From assembly GCA_021805565.1 (NCBI GenBank), contig JAJZFA010000003.1, positions 62,001 through 126,000 on the forward strand: a DNA stretch of 64,000 nt. Direction: 5' to 3'. The DNA is from Pseudomonadota bacterium (GTDB lineage Bacteria > Pseudomonadota > Alphaproteobacteria > Acetobacterales > Acetobacteraceae). A program made the position numbers and the translations under genes. This document shows positions 10,560 to 20,402 of this stretch, one piece after another. Positions within the stretch are counted from its first letter, which is position 1, and each line of letters begins with the position of its first letter. A model generated the notes under the pieces. It did no database searches, was not told the origin of the DNA, and was given only the letters and a program-made list of their open reading frames with translations.

Positions 10560-11534
10560 ATGCCCCGCCGGCCCGCCGCCCGTATTGCACCGCCGTTGCC
10601 CGTGTCAGGGCCAATCCCCGCCCTGACCGGCGAAGCCGCACGCGCCGCCTTCCTGTCCTGGATGGAGCATGAGCGGCACGCCGCCGCGAACACGATCGAG
10701 GCGTATGGCCACGCCGTGGCCGGTTTTCTGGGCTTTCTCACGCGCCACCTTGGCGGCGAACCCGATCTGGCGGCCTTATCGGCGCTGCGGGCGGCGGATA
10801 TCAGGGCGTGGCTGGCCGCCCTGTCGAATGACGGGCTGGCGGCGTCTTCGCGAGCGCAGCATCTGTCCGCGCTGCGAGCATTCGTGCGCTATCTGGGTCG
10901 CCGGCACGGAGTGGAAATCGCCGCCATACGCCTTGTGTCCACCGCGCGCGTTCACCCTGCCCTGCCGCGCGCGCTGACGATCGAACAGGCCCGCGACGTG
11001 ACGGACAATATCGCGAGCGTCGCGGACGATCCGGCGCTTCAGGCGCGCGATACGGCGTTTTTCTCGCTTCTGTACGGCAGCGGGCTACGCATCGCGGAGG
11101 CACTTGGCCTGAATGTCCGCGATGGCACCTTGCTGCGCACCAATCCAGCGCTGACTGTAATCGGCAAGGGATCGAAAACCCGGATGGTCCCCGTGCTGCC
11201 GGTCGTGCGGGCGGCGATCGGGGCGTGGCTGGCGCTGCATCCGGAGCCGCAACCGGGCAGTCCGCTGTTTCTGGGCGCACGCGGCAAGCGACTGGACCCC
11301 GCCGTGGCGCAAAAAGTGCTGCGGACGTACCGGCGGCTCGCCGGCCTGCCGGAACGGGCTACGCCGCACGCACTGCGGCATTCGTTCGCCACCCATCTGC
11401 TCGCCCGCGGCAGCGATTTGCGTTCGATTCAGGAGCTGTTAGGGCATGCCAGCCTGTCCACGACGCAACGCTATACACAGGTGGACGATACAAGCCTGAT
11501 GGCCGTCTGGCACCGGACGCATCCGCGTGGTTAG
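10560..11534 (+). CDS. xerC: tyrosine recombinase XerC-like
   Basis: Core-binding domain plus catalytic R...HALRHSFATHLL...LGHASLSTTQRYT. Confidence 0.85.
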   Translation: MPRRPAARIAPPLPVSGPIPALTGEAARAAFLSWMEHERHAAANTIEAYGHAVAGFLGFLTRHLGGEPDLAALSALRAADIRAWLAALSNDGLAASSRAQHLSALRAFVRYLGRRHGVEIAAIRLVSTARVHPALPRALTIEQARDVTDNIASVADDPALQARDTAFFSLLYGSGLRIAEALGLNVRDGTLLRTNPALTVIGKGSKTRMVPVLPVVRAAIGAWLALHPEPQPGSPLFLGARGKRLDPAVAQKVLRTYRRLAGLPERATPHALRHSFATHLLARGSDLRSIQELLGHASLSTTQRYTQVDDTSLMAVWHRTHPRG

Positions 11535-11600
11535 GTTCACCCAGCGTCCCCTTACAGGGTTGTCACGTGCCACACACCCCGGGAAGAGGCAAAGTGTGGC

Positions 11601-11942
11601 ATGGCCGAGACTATGACGCCTTCCCGCTCCCTCGCTACGGCCGGCCTGCTGGCAGTGCTTGGCATTCTGCCTTCGGTATCGGCTGGCCCCGTCGCCGCGC
11701 AGGTCAGGCTGGTGCAGGCCGCGCCGGTGGAAATCACCACCGACACGCCCGAATACTGTTTGCAGTTGTTCGGCCGGATCAGCGAACTGATTCGCGTCGC
11801 CACGGCTCCGGTGCCGCACGAAGTCACCGACCTGACAGCCGAGGGCCACAATATGTGCGCGCATGGCCATCCGCGCGGCGGCATCATGCGCCTGCGCAGT
11901 GCGTTGATGATCATGAAGCATGAAGGCGGCGCCTATCGATAG
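11601..11942 (+). CDS. hypothetical secreted protein (113 aa)
   Basis: Probable signal peptide (LATAGLLAVLGILPSVSAGPVAA) and a Cys/His-bearing mature part; sense to flanking genes. Confidence 0.5.
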   Translation: MAETMTPSRSLATAGLLAVLGILPSVSAGPVAAQVRLVQAAPVEITTDTPEYCLQLFGRISELIRVATAPVPHEVTDLTAEGHNMCAHGHPRGGIMRLRSALMIMKHEGGAYR

Positions 11943-12043
11943 TGAATTTCTATCGCGTTACGCGGCGAACCGCTTGTAGTCTCCCCGATGCAGGCTCTTA
12001 ACACCCTGACCGTGTTTAATTATATGTGATTCGGAAGGATGCT

Positions 12044-12511
12044 ATGGCCACTTATGAGGCATGGAACACGGATCGGGCTCACGGCGTGATCGCCGGATTT
12101 ACCGGTGTTCCGGGCGCGTGCCTGCCGGTTTTACACGCTTTGCAGGCGGTGTTCGGCTGTATTCCGCCCGAAGCCGAACCGTTGGTTGCAGCCGCGCTCA
12201 ATCTCAGCCGGGCCGAAGTGCATGGCATCGTCACGTTCTATCATGATTTCCGGCGGTCGGTTCCTGGCCGTCATGTGCTGCTTGTATGCCGAGCGGAGGC
12301 CTGTCAGGCCACCGGCGGCGATGCGGCGGGGGCGCATGTGCGTGCCGCACTGGCAGTGGACTGGCATGGCACATCGGCCGGGGGCGTCACGCTGGAACCA
12401 GTTTTTTGTCTTGGCCTGTGCGCCACCGGCCCGGCGGCACTGCTCGACGGCCAGCCGGTCGGAAGGCTGAATCCCGCCCGTATCGACCGCATGCTGGAGG
12501 CATTGACGTGA
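12044..12511 (+). CDS. fdsG: NAD-dependent formate dehydrogenase gamma subunit (NuoE-like)
   Basis: Thioredoxin-like [2Fe-2S] pattern CRAEACQATGG...CLGLCATGPA; precedes fdsB. Confidence 0.87.
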   Translation: MATYEAWNTDRAHGVIAGFTGVPGACLPVLHALQAVFGCIPPEAEPLVAAALNLSRAEVHGIVTFYHDFRRSVPGRHVLLVCRAEACQATGGDAAGAHVRAALAVDWHGTSAGGVTLEPVFCLGLCATGPAALLDGQPVGRLNPARIDRMLEALT

Positions 12512-14016
12512 CCCGCGTTTTCGTTCCGGCCGACGCCGCCGCGCTGGCCGTGGGCGCCGAGGAGGTGGCGGCGGCACTGGCCGGCCATGCGGACGTGGTT
12601 CGTACCGGATCGCGCGGGTTATTCTGGCTGGAACCGATGATCGAGGTTGAAACGCCGCATGGCCGTATCGCCTACGGTCCGGTGGAAGCGTCCGATGTTC
12701 CTGGTCTGCTGGCGGATGGGCTGCTGACCGGCACCGCGCAACACCTGCGGCTGGGCGTGCCGGAAACAATCCCCTTTCTCGCCCGGCAAACCCGGCTGAC
12801 CTTCGCGCGCTGCGGCATCGCCGATCCGCTTTCGCTCAGCGACTATCGGACCACCGGCGGCATGGCCGGGCTGGAAAAGGCCCGTTCGATCGGTCCGGCC
12901 GCGACGGTGGAAACCGTGCTGCGATCCGGATTGCGCGGCCGCGGCGGTGCCGGCTTTCCGACGGGAATCAAATGGAAAACGGTGGCCGAGGCGAAGGGCG
13001 ATCGCAAGTTCATCGTCTGCAACGCGGATGAGGGCGATTCCGGCACCTATGCGGATCGCATGCTGCTGGAGGGCGACCCGTTCAGCCTGATCGAGGGTAT
13101 GGCGATCGCCGGTTTCGCCGTGGGTGCCACGCAAGGCTATGTCTATACCCGTTCCGAATACCCGCACGGTATCGCCGCTTTCGACAAGGCGCTCGTCATT
13201 GCCAGGGCCGCCGGTGTGCTAGGGGAAGGCTTCGATATCGAACAGCGGGTGGGCGCCGGTGCCTATGTCTGCGGCGAGGAAACCGCGCTGCTGGAAAGCC
13301 TGGAAGGCCGCCGCGGACAGGTGCGCGCCAAGCCGCCGCTGCCCGCGCACAAGGGGCTGTTCGGCTGTCCCACGGCAATCAACAATCTGGTCACGCTTGC
13401 CAGCGTGCCGGCCATTCTGCGCGACGGCGCCGCCGCGTATCAGGCCATCGGCATGGGACGGTCGCGCGGCACGATGCCCATCCAACTGGCCGGCAATGTG
13501 CGCTTCGCCGGTCTGTTCGAAGCCGGGTTCGGCGTCACCCTTGGCGAACTTGTCAACGATATCGGCGGCGGCACGCTGTCCGGCCGGCCAGTGCGCGCGG
13601 TGCAGGTCGGCGGACCGCTGGGGGCCTATTTCCCGCCGGCTTTGTTCGATACGCCGTTCGATTACGAAGCGTTCGCGGCGAAGGACGGGCTGATCGGCCA
13701 TGGCGGCGTGGTGGTGTTCGACGACACCGTCGATATGGCGCAACAGGCCCGCTTCGCGATGGAATTCTGTATCGCCGAATCCTGCGGCAAATGCACCCCC
13801 TGCCGGATTGGGTCGGTACGAGGGGTCGAAACGGTGGACAAAATCCTCGCCGGCACGGATGTCGATGCCAACCTGGCATTGCTGCGCGACCTTTGCCACA
13901 CCATGAAGTTTGGGTCGCTATGCGCACTGGGCGGGTTCATCCCGTACCCGGTCCTCAGCGCGATGAATTTCTTCCCGGAAGATTTTCATCGTGCCCACCG
14001 TCTGGCAGCCGAATAA
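12508..14016 (+). CDS. fdsB: NAD-dependent formate dehydrogenase beta subunit (NuoF-like)
   Basis: GLRGRGGAGFPTGIKW, CNADEGDSGTYADRMLLEGDPF, GAGAYVCGEETALLESLEG, ESCGKCTPCRIG; probable GTG start overlapping the fdsG stop. Confidence 0.92.
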   Translation: MTRVFVPADAAALAVGAEEVAAALAGHADVVRTGSRGLFWLEPMIEVETPHGRIAYGPVEASDVPGLLADGLLTGTAQHLRLGVPETIPFLARQTRLTFARCGIADPLSLSDYRTTGGMAGLEKARSIGPAATVETVLRSGLRGRGGAGFPTGIKWKTVAEAKGDRKFIVCNADEGDSGTYADRMLLEGDPFSLIEGMAIAGFAVGATQGYVYTRSEYPHGIAAFDKALVIARAAGVLGEGFDIEQRVGAGAYVCGEETALLESLEGRRGQVRAKPPLPAHKGLFGCPTAINNLVTLASVPAILRDGAAAYQAIGMGRSRGTMPIQLAGNVRFAGLFEAGFGVTLGELVNDIGGGTLSGRPVRAVQVGGPLGAYFPPALFDTPFDYEAFAAKDGLIGHGGVVVFDDTVDMAQQARFAMEFCIAESCGKCTPCRIGSVRGVETVDKILAGTDVDANLALLRDLCHTMKFGSLCALGGFIPYPVLSAMNFFPEDFHRAHRLAAE

Positions 14017-14032
14017 ACCGAGGATTTTACCG

Positions 14033-16873
14033 ATGACCATGGTTGCGGAAATCGACTACGGCACACCCGTCGTTGCCTCGGACAAGATGGTGACACTGAC
14101 GATCGACGGACGCGACGTGACGGTGCCCGAAGGCACATCGCTGATGCGCGCCGCGATGGAGGCCGGCATCAAGGTTCCAAAGCTGTGCGCGACCGACATG
14201 CTGGACAGTTTCGGCAGTTGTCGGCTGTGCCTGGTGGAGGTCGAGGGCCGCGGCGGCACCCCGGCGTCCTGCACAACGCCGGTCGCGCCCGGCCTGAAGG
14301 TCCATACCGCCAGCGATAACCTGCTCAAACTCCGGCGCGGCGTGATGGAGCTTTACATCTCCGACCATCCGCTCGATTGCCTCACCTGCTCGGCCAACGG
14401 CAACTGCGAACTGCAAACCGCGGCCGGCGAGGTCGGGCTGCGCGATGTTCGTTACGGCTACGAGGGCGAAAACCACCTGGATGCGGTAACCGACGGATCC
14501 AACCCGTATTTCGACTTCGATGCGTCCAAGTGCATCGTCTGCTCCCGATGCGTTCGCGCCTGCGAGGAGGTTCAGGGCACCTTCGCCCTGACCGTCCAGG
14601 GCCGTGGATTTGAATCGAAAATCGCGGCCGGTATGGACGAACCGTTCCTGACCAGCGAATGCGTGTCCTGCGGCGCCTGCGTCCAGGCCTGCCCCACCGC
14701 CACGCTGATGGAAAAATCCGTGGTGGAGATGGGCCAGCCGGAACACTCGGTTATCACGACCTGCGCGTATTGCGGCGTTGGCTGCAACTTCAAGGCGGAG
14801 ATGCGAGGCGACCGGGTGGTGCGGATGGTGCCGTGGAAGGACGGCAAGGCGAACCACGGCCATTCCTGCGTGAAGGGCCGCTTCGCCTGGGGCTACGCGC
14901 AACACCGCGACCGCATCCTGACGCCGATGATCCGCGAGAAGATTTCCGATCCCTGGCGGGAAGTCGGTTGGGATGAGGCGATCGCGCGGGTTGCCTCGGA
15001 ATTCAAGCGCATTCAGGCGAAGGCCGGCAAGGATTCGGTCGGCGTCATCACATCGTCGCGCTGCACGTCGGAAGAAGCCTATCTGGTGCAGAAGCTGACC
15101 CGCACCGCGTTTGGCAACAACAACACCGACACCTGTGCGCGGGTGTGCCATTCGCCGACCGGATACGGGCTGGGCAAAACATTCGGCACGTCGGCTGGCA
15201 CGCAGGATTTCGACAGTATCGAGAATACCGACGTCATGATCGTGATCGGCGCCAACCCGACCGACGGGCATCCGGTGTTTGCCTCGCGCATGAAGAAACG
15301 GCTGCGACAGGGCGCGACGCTGATCGTCATCGACCCCCGGCGGATCGATATGGTGCGCACGCCGCATGTCGAGGCATCGTATCATCTGGCGCTGCGGCCG
15401 GGCACCAACGTCGCCATCTTGACCGCACTCGCACATGTCATCGTGACCGAGGATTTGACCGCGAAGGACTTCATCGCCGAACGGTGCGATACGGAAGCGT
15501 TTGCCGACTGGTCGGCATTTGTTTCGGAACCGAGGCACAGCCCGGAAGCGCTGGAATCCACCACCGGCGTCCCCGCCGGCCTGGTACGCGGCGCGGCGCG
15601 CCTGTTCGCCACGGGGGGTAATGGGGCGATCTATTACGGGCTGGGCGTGACCGAACACAGCCAGGGCAGTACTGCCGTCATGGCGATCGCGAATTTGGCG
15701 ATGGCAACCGGCAATATTGGCCGGCCCGGCGTGGGCGTAAACCCGCTGCGCGGACAGAACAATGTGCAGGGAAGCTGCGACGTGGGCAGTTTTCCGCACG
15801 AACTGCCCGGGTATCGGCATGTCGGCGAACCCGGCGTGCGGGCGATCTATGAAGCCGAATGGGGCGTGAAGATCGACCCGGAACCAGGGTTGCGCATCCC
15901 CAATATGTTCGATGCGGCGATCGAGGGAACTTTCCTCGGCCTGTACGTGCAGGGCGAGGACATCGTGCAGTCCGACCCGGACACGAAACACGTCACCGCC
16001 GGCCTTGCGGCGATGGAATGCGTCGTGGTCCACGATCTGTTTTTGAACGAAACGGCCAATTACGCGCATGTGTTTCTGCCCGGCGCATCGTTTCTGGAAA
16101 AAGACGGCACGTTCATCAACGCCGAACGCCGCATCAACCGGGTGCGCAAGGTCATGGCGCCGCGGGCGGGTCTGGGCGACTGGGAAGCCACCCAGGCGAT
16201 TTCCAACGCCATGGGCTACGCGATGCACTACAATCATCCGTCGGAAATCATGGACGAGATCGCCCGCACGACGCCGACGTTCGCCGGGGTTTCGTTCGCG
16301 AAGCTGGAGCACGGTTCGGTGCAGTGGCCGTGCAATGAATCCGCGCCGGACGGCACGCCTGTCATGCACATCGACGGTTTCGTTCGCGGCAAGGGTAATT
16401 TCGTTGTCACCGAATATGTACCGACCGACGAGAAGACCGGACCGCGCTTCCCGCTGCTGCTGACAACGGGGCGTATCCTGTCGCAATACAATGTCGGCGC
16501 GCAGACCCGCCGCACGGCGAATGTTGTGTGGCACCCCGAGGATTTGCTGGAAATCCACCCGCACGATGCCCAGGAACGCGGCGTGAAAGACGGAGACTGG
16601 GTGCGGCTGCGCAGCCGAGCGGGGGAAACGACGCTGCGGGCGACGGTAACCGAACGGGTGGCGCCGGGAATTGTCTATACGACGTTCCACCACCCGGTGA
16701 CGCAGGCCAACGTCGTCACCACCGATTTTTCGGATTGGGCCACGAACTGTCCGGAATACAAGGTGACGGCGGTGCAGATTTCGCCGTCGAACGGTCCATC
16801 CGGCTGGCAAGTCGAATACCAGGCGCTGTCGGCCGGTAACCGGCGGATCGCAGCGGCGCCGGCCGGTGAATAG
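14033..16873 (+). CDS. fdsA: NAD-dependent formate dehydrogenase alpha subunit (molybdopterin, Cys-type)
   Basis: N-terminal ferredoxin Cys clusters, CAYCGVGCNF, DTCARVCHSPTGYGLG (Cys ligand, no in-frame TGA), HPVFASRMKKRLRQGA, YNVGAQTRRTANV. Confidence 0.93.
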   Translation: MTMVAEIDYGTPVVASDKMVTLTIDGRDVTVPEGTSLMRAAMEAGIKVPKLCATDMLDSFGSCRLCLVEVEGRGGTPASCTTPVAPGLKVHTASDNLLKLRRGVMELYISDHPLDCLTCSANGNCELQTAAGEVGLRDVRYGYEGENHLDAVTDGSNPYFDFDASKCIVCSRCVRACEEVQGTFALTVQGRGFESKIAAGMDEPFLTSECVSCGACVQACPTATLMEKSVVEMGQPEHSVITTCAYCGVGCNFKAEMRGDRVVRMVPWKDGKANHGHSCVKGRFAWGYAQHRDRILTPMIREKISDPWREVGWDEAIARVASEFKRIQAKAGKDSVGVITSSRCTSEEAYLVQKLTRTAFGNNNTDTCARVCHSPTGYGLGKTFGTSAGTQDFDSIENTDVMIVIGANPTDGHPVFASRMKKRLRQGATLIVIDPRRIDMVRTPHVEASYHLALRPGTNVAILTALAHVIVTEDLTAKDFIAERCDTEAFADWSAFVSEPRHSPEALESTTGVPAGLVRGAARLFATGGNGAIYYGLGVTEHSQGSTAVMAIANLAMATGNIGRPGVGVNPLRGQNNVQGSCDVGSFPHELPGYRHVGEPGVRAIYEAEWGVKIDPEPGLRIPNMFDAAIEGTFLGLYVQGEDIVQSDPDTKHVTAGLAAMECVVVHDLFLNETANYAHVFLPGASFLEKDGTFINAERRINRVRKVMAPRAGLGDWEATQAISNAMGYAMHYNHPSEIMDEIARTTPTFAGVSFAKLEHGSVQWPCNESAPDGTPVMHIDGFVRGKGNFVVTEYVPTDEKTGPRFPLLLTTGRILSQYNVGAQTRRTANVVWHPEDLLEIHPHDAQERGVKDGDWVRLRSRAGETTLRATVTERVAPGIVYTTFHHPVTQANVVTTDFSDWATNCPEYKVTAVQISPSNGPSGWQVEYQALSAGNRRIAAAPAGE

Positions 16874-17038
16874 AATGCGCCTCGCACCAACCGGCATAAT
16901 GTATTCTTGTACCGGAAGTCCTTTCGCGTCATGGGCGGTTGATCGTTCCCCGATCGCGACACAGGGGATCGAGCGTGCGTCGGGCACGCGAAAAATCCGG
17001 CGCGTGGCATTGTATCCCGATGCTCACGGGGCGAGGCC

Positions 17039-17857
17039 ATGACCGATCCTGTCGCTGCCGCCCCGACTGTTATATGGCGCGGCGACAGCGTTCGGGACGG
17101 TTCGCGCCTGGTGCCGGCGGAAATCCCGGTCGCGCTGACCTATAACCGCTCCACCCATGCCGTCATGCTGGCGACACCCGCCGACCTACAGGATTTCGCC
17201 CTCGGTTTCAGTTTGTCGGAGGGGATCGCCACCTGCGCCTCCGATGTTCTCGCGCTGGACATTGTCGAAGTGCCGAACGGCATCGAATGCCGCATGGACC
17301 TCGCGTCCGGACGGCTGGATACGCTGACGAAGCGACAGCGCCGGCTGGCCGGACCCAGCGGGTGCGGCCTGTGCGGCCTGGACAGCCTTGCCGCGGCGAT
17401 CCGTCCGTCGCCGCCGGTTCCGCCGGGCCGTGTCTTCGTCCCGGCAGCGATCCAGGATGCCATGCGCGCCATGCAGGCCGGACAAACGATCAATGCCGCC
17501 ACCCATGCCGTTCACGCCGCCGCCTTCTGGACCCCCGAACGCGGTCTGGTCGCGTTGCGCGAGGATGTCGGCCGCCATAACGCGCTGGACAAACTCTCCG
17601 GCGCCCTCGCTCGTGCCGCCGTACCCGTAGCCGACGGTTTGGTTTTGCTGTCCAGCCGGGTCTCCGTCGAAATGGTGCAGAAGGCCGCGACCATGGGGGT
17701 ACCCATCGTCGTTGCTATCTCCGCGCCGACGTCGTTGGCCATCGACGTAGCCAACGCCGCCGGCCTGACCCTGATCGGTGTCGCCCGCGCAGACGGATTC
17801 GAGATATTTACGAATCCAAACCGGATCGATAAAAGAATGACCCGCCATGCCGCATGA
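17039..17857 (+). CDS. fdhD: formate dehydrogenase accessory sulfurtransferase
   Basis: CGLCGLDSL motif, REDVGRHNALDKLSGAL, LLSSRVSVEMVQKAA. Confidence 0.9.
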   Translation: MTDPVAAAPTVIWRGDSVRDGSRLVPAEIPVALTYNRSTHAVMLATPADLQDFALGFSLSEGIATCASDVLALDIVEVPNGIECRMDLASGRLDTLTKRQRRLAGPSGCGLCGLDSLAAAIRPSPPVPPGRVFVPAAIQDAMRAMQAGQTINAATHAVHAAAFWTPERGLVALREDVGRHNALDKLSGALARAAVPVADGLVLLSSRVSVEMVQKAATMGVPIVVAISAPTSLAIDVANAAGLTLIGVARADGFEIFTNPNRIDKRMTRHAA

Positions 17858-18068
17858 CAATCTGGTCTATATGGCCAATCAGATCGGACGCTTCTTCGAG
17901 TCGCAGAAGCGGGAACCGGCCGTCCTGGCAATCGAGGATCACCTGCTGAAATTCTGGGATCCGCGCATGCGCCGGGCGATTGCCGCGAAGCTGGCAGATG
18001 GCGGCACGGACCTGGATCCAGCGGTGAAGGAAGCCGTCGCGAGGTTGGCAAACCGCCAGCACCGCTAA
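17847..18068 (+). CDS. fdsD: formate dehydrogenase delta subunit
   Basis: LVYMANQIGRFFESQKREPAVLAIEDHLLKFWDPRMR; terminal gene of fds cluster. Confidence 0.88.
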   Translation: MPHDNLVYMANQIGRFFESQKREPAVLAIEDHLLKFWDPRMRRAIAAKLADGGTDLDPAVKEAVARLANRQHR

Positions 18069-18175
18069 CGTCCGAGCCGGAAGGAAGGATCGCCGGCGCG
18101 GAGGAACAGCCGGACGGATAACAACAGACGACCGGGTAGGCCAGTCCGTAAAGAGAAAAATCGGGGAAATACAGG

Positions 18176-19789
18176 ATGTCGGATATAATGTTGTTAGATA
18201 GGAATAAAACAGTAGCCGGTCCCGGCTTCAACCGGTGGCTGGTCCCGCCCGCTGCCCTCGCTATTCATCTCAGCATCGGCATGGCCTACGGCTTCTCGGT
18301 GTTCTGGCTGCCGATGACGCGGCTTATCCCGCACACCGACGCGGCGGCCTGCGCCGCACAGGGTTTCATCGCCGGACTGTTCGCCACGACCTGCAACTGG
18401 TCGGTTCCCGCGGTAACCCCGGTGTTTGAGATATTCATCGCCATGCTGGGCATCTCCGCGGCGATCTGGGGTGGCTGGCTGGAACATGCCGGCCCGCGCA
18501 AGGCCGGCCTGATTGCCGCTTTCTGCTGGGGCGGGGGCTTGGTGCTGCTGGGCGCGGCCGTGTCCGTTCATGCGCTGTGGCTGGTCTATCTGGCGTCGGT
18601 CTTGTGCGGAATCGGCCAGGGACTGGGCTATATCACGCCGGTTTCGACGCTGATCAAATGGTTCCCGGATCGCCGCGGCATGGCCACCGGCCTTGCCATC
18701 ATGGGATATGGCGGCGGCGCCATGATCGGCGCGCCGCTCGCGGTCTGGCTGATGGCGCACTTTGCCAGCGGCGGCGTTCCCGGCGTCGCCCAAACGCTGA
18801 TGGCGATGGGCGCGATCTATTTTGTTTTCATGGCGGGCGGTGCATTCGGCTTTCGCGTCTCGCCCGATGGCTGGCAGCCGGCCGGCTGGACGCGCCCGGC
18901 CAACGCCGGCGCCAATGCCATGATCACGCGCGCCAATGTGCTACTGAACACCGCCTGGAAAACCCCGCAGTTCTGGCTGATCTGGGGGGTGCTGTGCCTG
19001 AATGTCACCGCCGGTATCGGCGTGATCTCCATGGCCAGCCCGATGCTACAGGACGTGTTCGGCGCCAAACTGGTCGGGGTCGATACGGTCGCCGCCCTGA
19101 CCGGTGCGCAAAAAGCCGAAATCGCCGCCGCCGCCGCCGGACTTGTCGGCCTGATCAGCCTGTTCAACGCGCTTGGCCGTATCTTCTGGGCCTCGCTCTC
19201 GGACAGGATTGGCCGCAAGACCATGTACTCGTTGATTTTCGTCATCGGCATCGTCGTCTATGGCCTGTTGCCGACGTGGGGACATCTGGGCGTGCCCGCG
19301 CTGTTCGTGCTGTCGGTCTGCATTATTCTGAGCATGTATGGCGGCGGCTTCGCGACCGTGCCCGCTTACCTTGCCGACATCTTCGGCACCCAAATGGTGG
19401 GCGCGATTCACGGGCGCCTGATCACGGCATGGTCGGTCGCCGGGGTCGCCGGTCCCGCCCTGATCGCCGGCCTGCGTCAGTTCCAGATCGATCACGGGGT
19501 CGCCCATAACCTCGTTTACGACATCACGTTGTATGTCATGGCGTTCCTGCTGTTTGGCGGGCTGGTCTGCAATCTGTTCGTTTCGCCGGTGGATGCGAAA
19601 TATCACGCCACGGAAGCGCAACTGGCGCGCGAACGGGCGCTGCGGCGCGAGGAACCGATGGCAGCCGGCGCCCAGATCGCCGCGCGCGGCGAGTTTGGAA
19701 GCCGCGGCCTTCTGGCCTGGCTCGTGGTGGGTATTCCGTTCCTGATCGGCCTTTACATCGTCGGCACCAAGGTCGCGGCGCTGTTTTAG
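18176..19789 (+). CDS. OFA (oxalate/formate antiporter) family MFS transporter
   Basis: 12-TM-like sequence with MFS motifs (GLGYITPVSTLIKWFPDRRGMATGLAIMGYGGGA; SLSDRIGRKTMY). Confidence 0.87.
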   Translation: MSDIMLLDRNKTVAGPGFNRWLVPPAALAIHLSIGMAYGFSVFWLPMTRLIPHTDAAACAAQGFIAGLFATTCNWSVPAVTPVFEIFIAMLGISAAIWGGWLEHAGPRKAGLIAAFCWGGGLVLLGAAVSVHALWLVYLASVLCGIGQGLGYITPVSTLIKWFPDRRGMATGLAIMGYGGGAMIGAPLAVWLMAHFASGGVPGVAQTLMAMGAIYFVFMAGGAFGFRVSPDGWQPAGWTRPANAGANAMITRANVLLNTAWKTPQFWLIWGVLCLNVTAGIGVISMASPMLQDVFGAKLVGVDTVAALTGAQKAEIAAAAAGLVGLISLFNALGRIFWASLSDRIGRKTMYSLIFVIGIVVYGLLPTWGHLGVPALFVLSVCIILSMYGGGFATVPAYLADIFGTQMVGAIHGRLITAWSVAGVAGPALIAGLRQFQIDHGVAHNLVYDITLYVMAFLLFGGLVCNLFVSPVDAKYHATEAQLARERALRREEPMAAGAQIAARGEFGSRGLLAWLVVGIPFLIGLYIVGTKVAALF

Positions 19790-19846
19790 CGCGGCACCGG
19801 CGATATCGGCGCCCGTGTGCGCTGCGATTGCCGGTTAAGCCAAGGC

Positions 19847-20323
19847 TCAGTGCGGTGCGCCGCCCTGGGTCCGTGTGGCATGCGGGCTCAACCAGCCCAT
19901 GGTGGCCGCCGGTTCGCTATCGGTTGTCGGCAGATATGGCTTGATGTCGAGCAGCGCCGTCCCGTCGATGCAGTCTAGATAACGAACTTTCAGCGTGTCC
20001 GGGCCATCGGCTCCGTCAAGGGCGACGACCGACAGCCCGATAGGGTTGGGACGGCAAGGCGCCCGCGTCGAAAACACACCGCGCGGCCGGGAATCGAACG
20101 GCGGCGTGAACCGTAGTGCCGGTTGCGACGCGGACCCGACCCAGTACAGCAGTATCAGATGGGAGAAACCGTCAAGGCTTTCGATCCCGGCGGCGAACGC
20201 GGGAAACAGTTTCACGGTGCAGACCGGCGCCGGGTTGGGTTGCCGGCCATTGCGCGGGCATGCACCGATCGTGTGCCAGGGCGTATGCAATGTACCAATG
20301 GGATGCAGTGAAAAGCCGGTCAA
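19847..20323 (-). CDS. trmO: tRNA (N6-threonylcarbamoyladenosine(37)-N6)-methyltransferase TrmO-like
   Basis: GVFSTRAPCRPNPIGLSVV, LDIKPYLP; probable TTG start. Confidence 0.78.
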   Translation of the reverse strand: MTGFSLHPIGTLHTPWHTIGACPRNGRQPNPAPVCTVKLFPAFAAGIESLDGFSHLILLYWVGSASQPALRFTPPFDSRPRGVFSTRAPCRPNPIGLSVVALDGADGPDTLKVRYLDCIDGTALLDIKPYLPTTDSEPAATMGWLSPHATRTQGGAPH

Positions 20324-20402
20324 AGCGTTATCCTTTCCAATCCGGTCCGGAACCGCCCGGTCATCCTTCCGCCATGACCGGGGCCAGCGCCTCGAGGCCG
20401 GG

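Noticed and set aside
10560-11534. Phage or integron integrase
   Set aside because: Sequence matches housekeeping XerC-type architecture with no att sites, cassettes or phage genes nearby.
14033-16873. Possible selenocysteine formate dehydrogenase
   Set aside because: The active-site ligand codon is Cys (DTCARVCHSPT), no in-frame TGA.
14027-16987. 986-aa minus-strand ORF antisense to fdsA
   Set aside because: GC-rich antisense shadow ORF; the + strand carries unambiguous FdsA motifs and the minus translation is Arg/His-rich with no domain.
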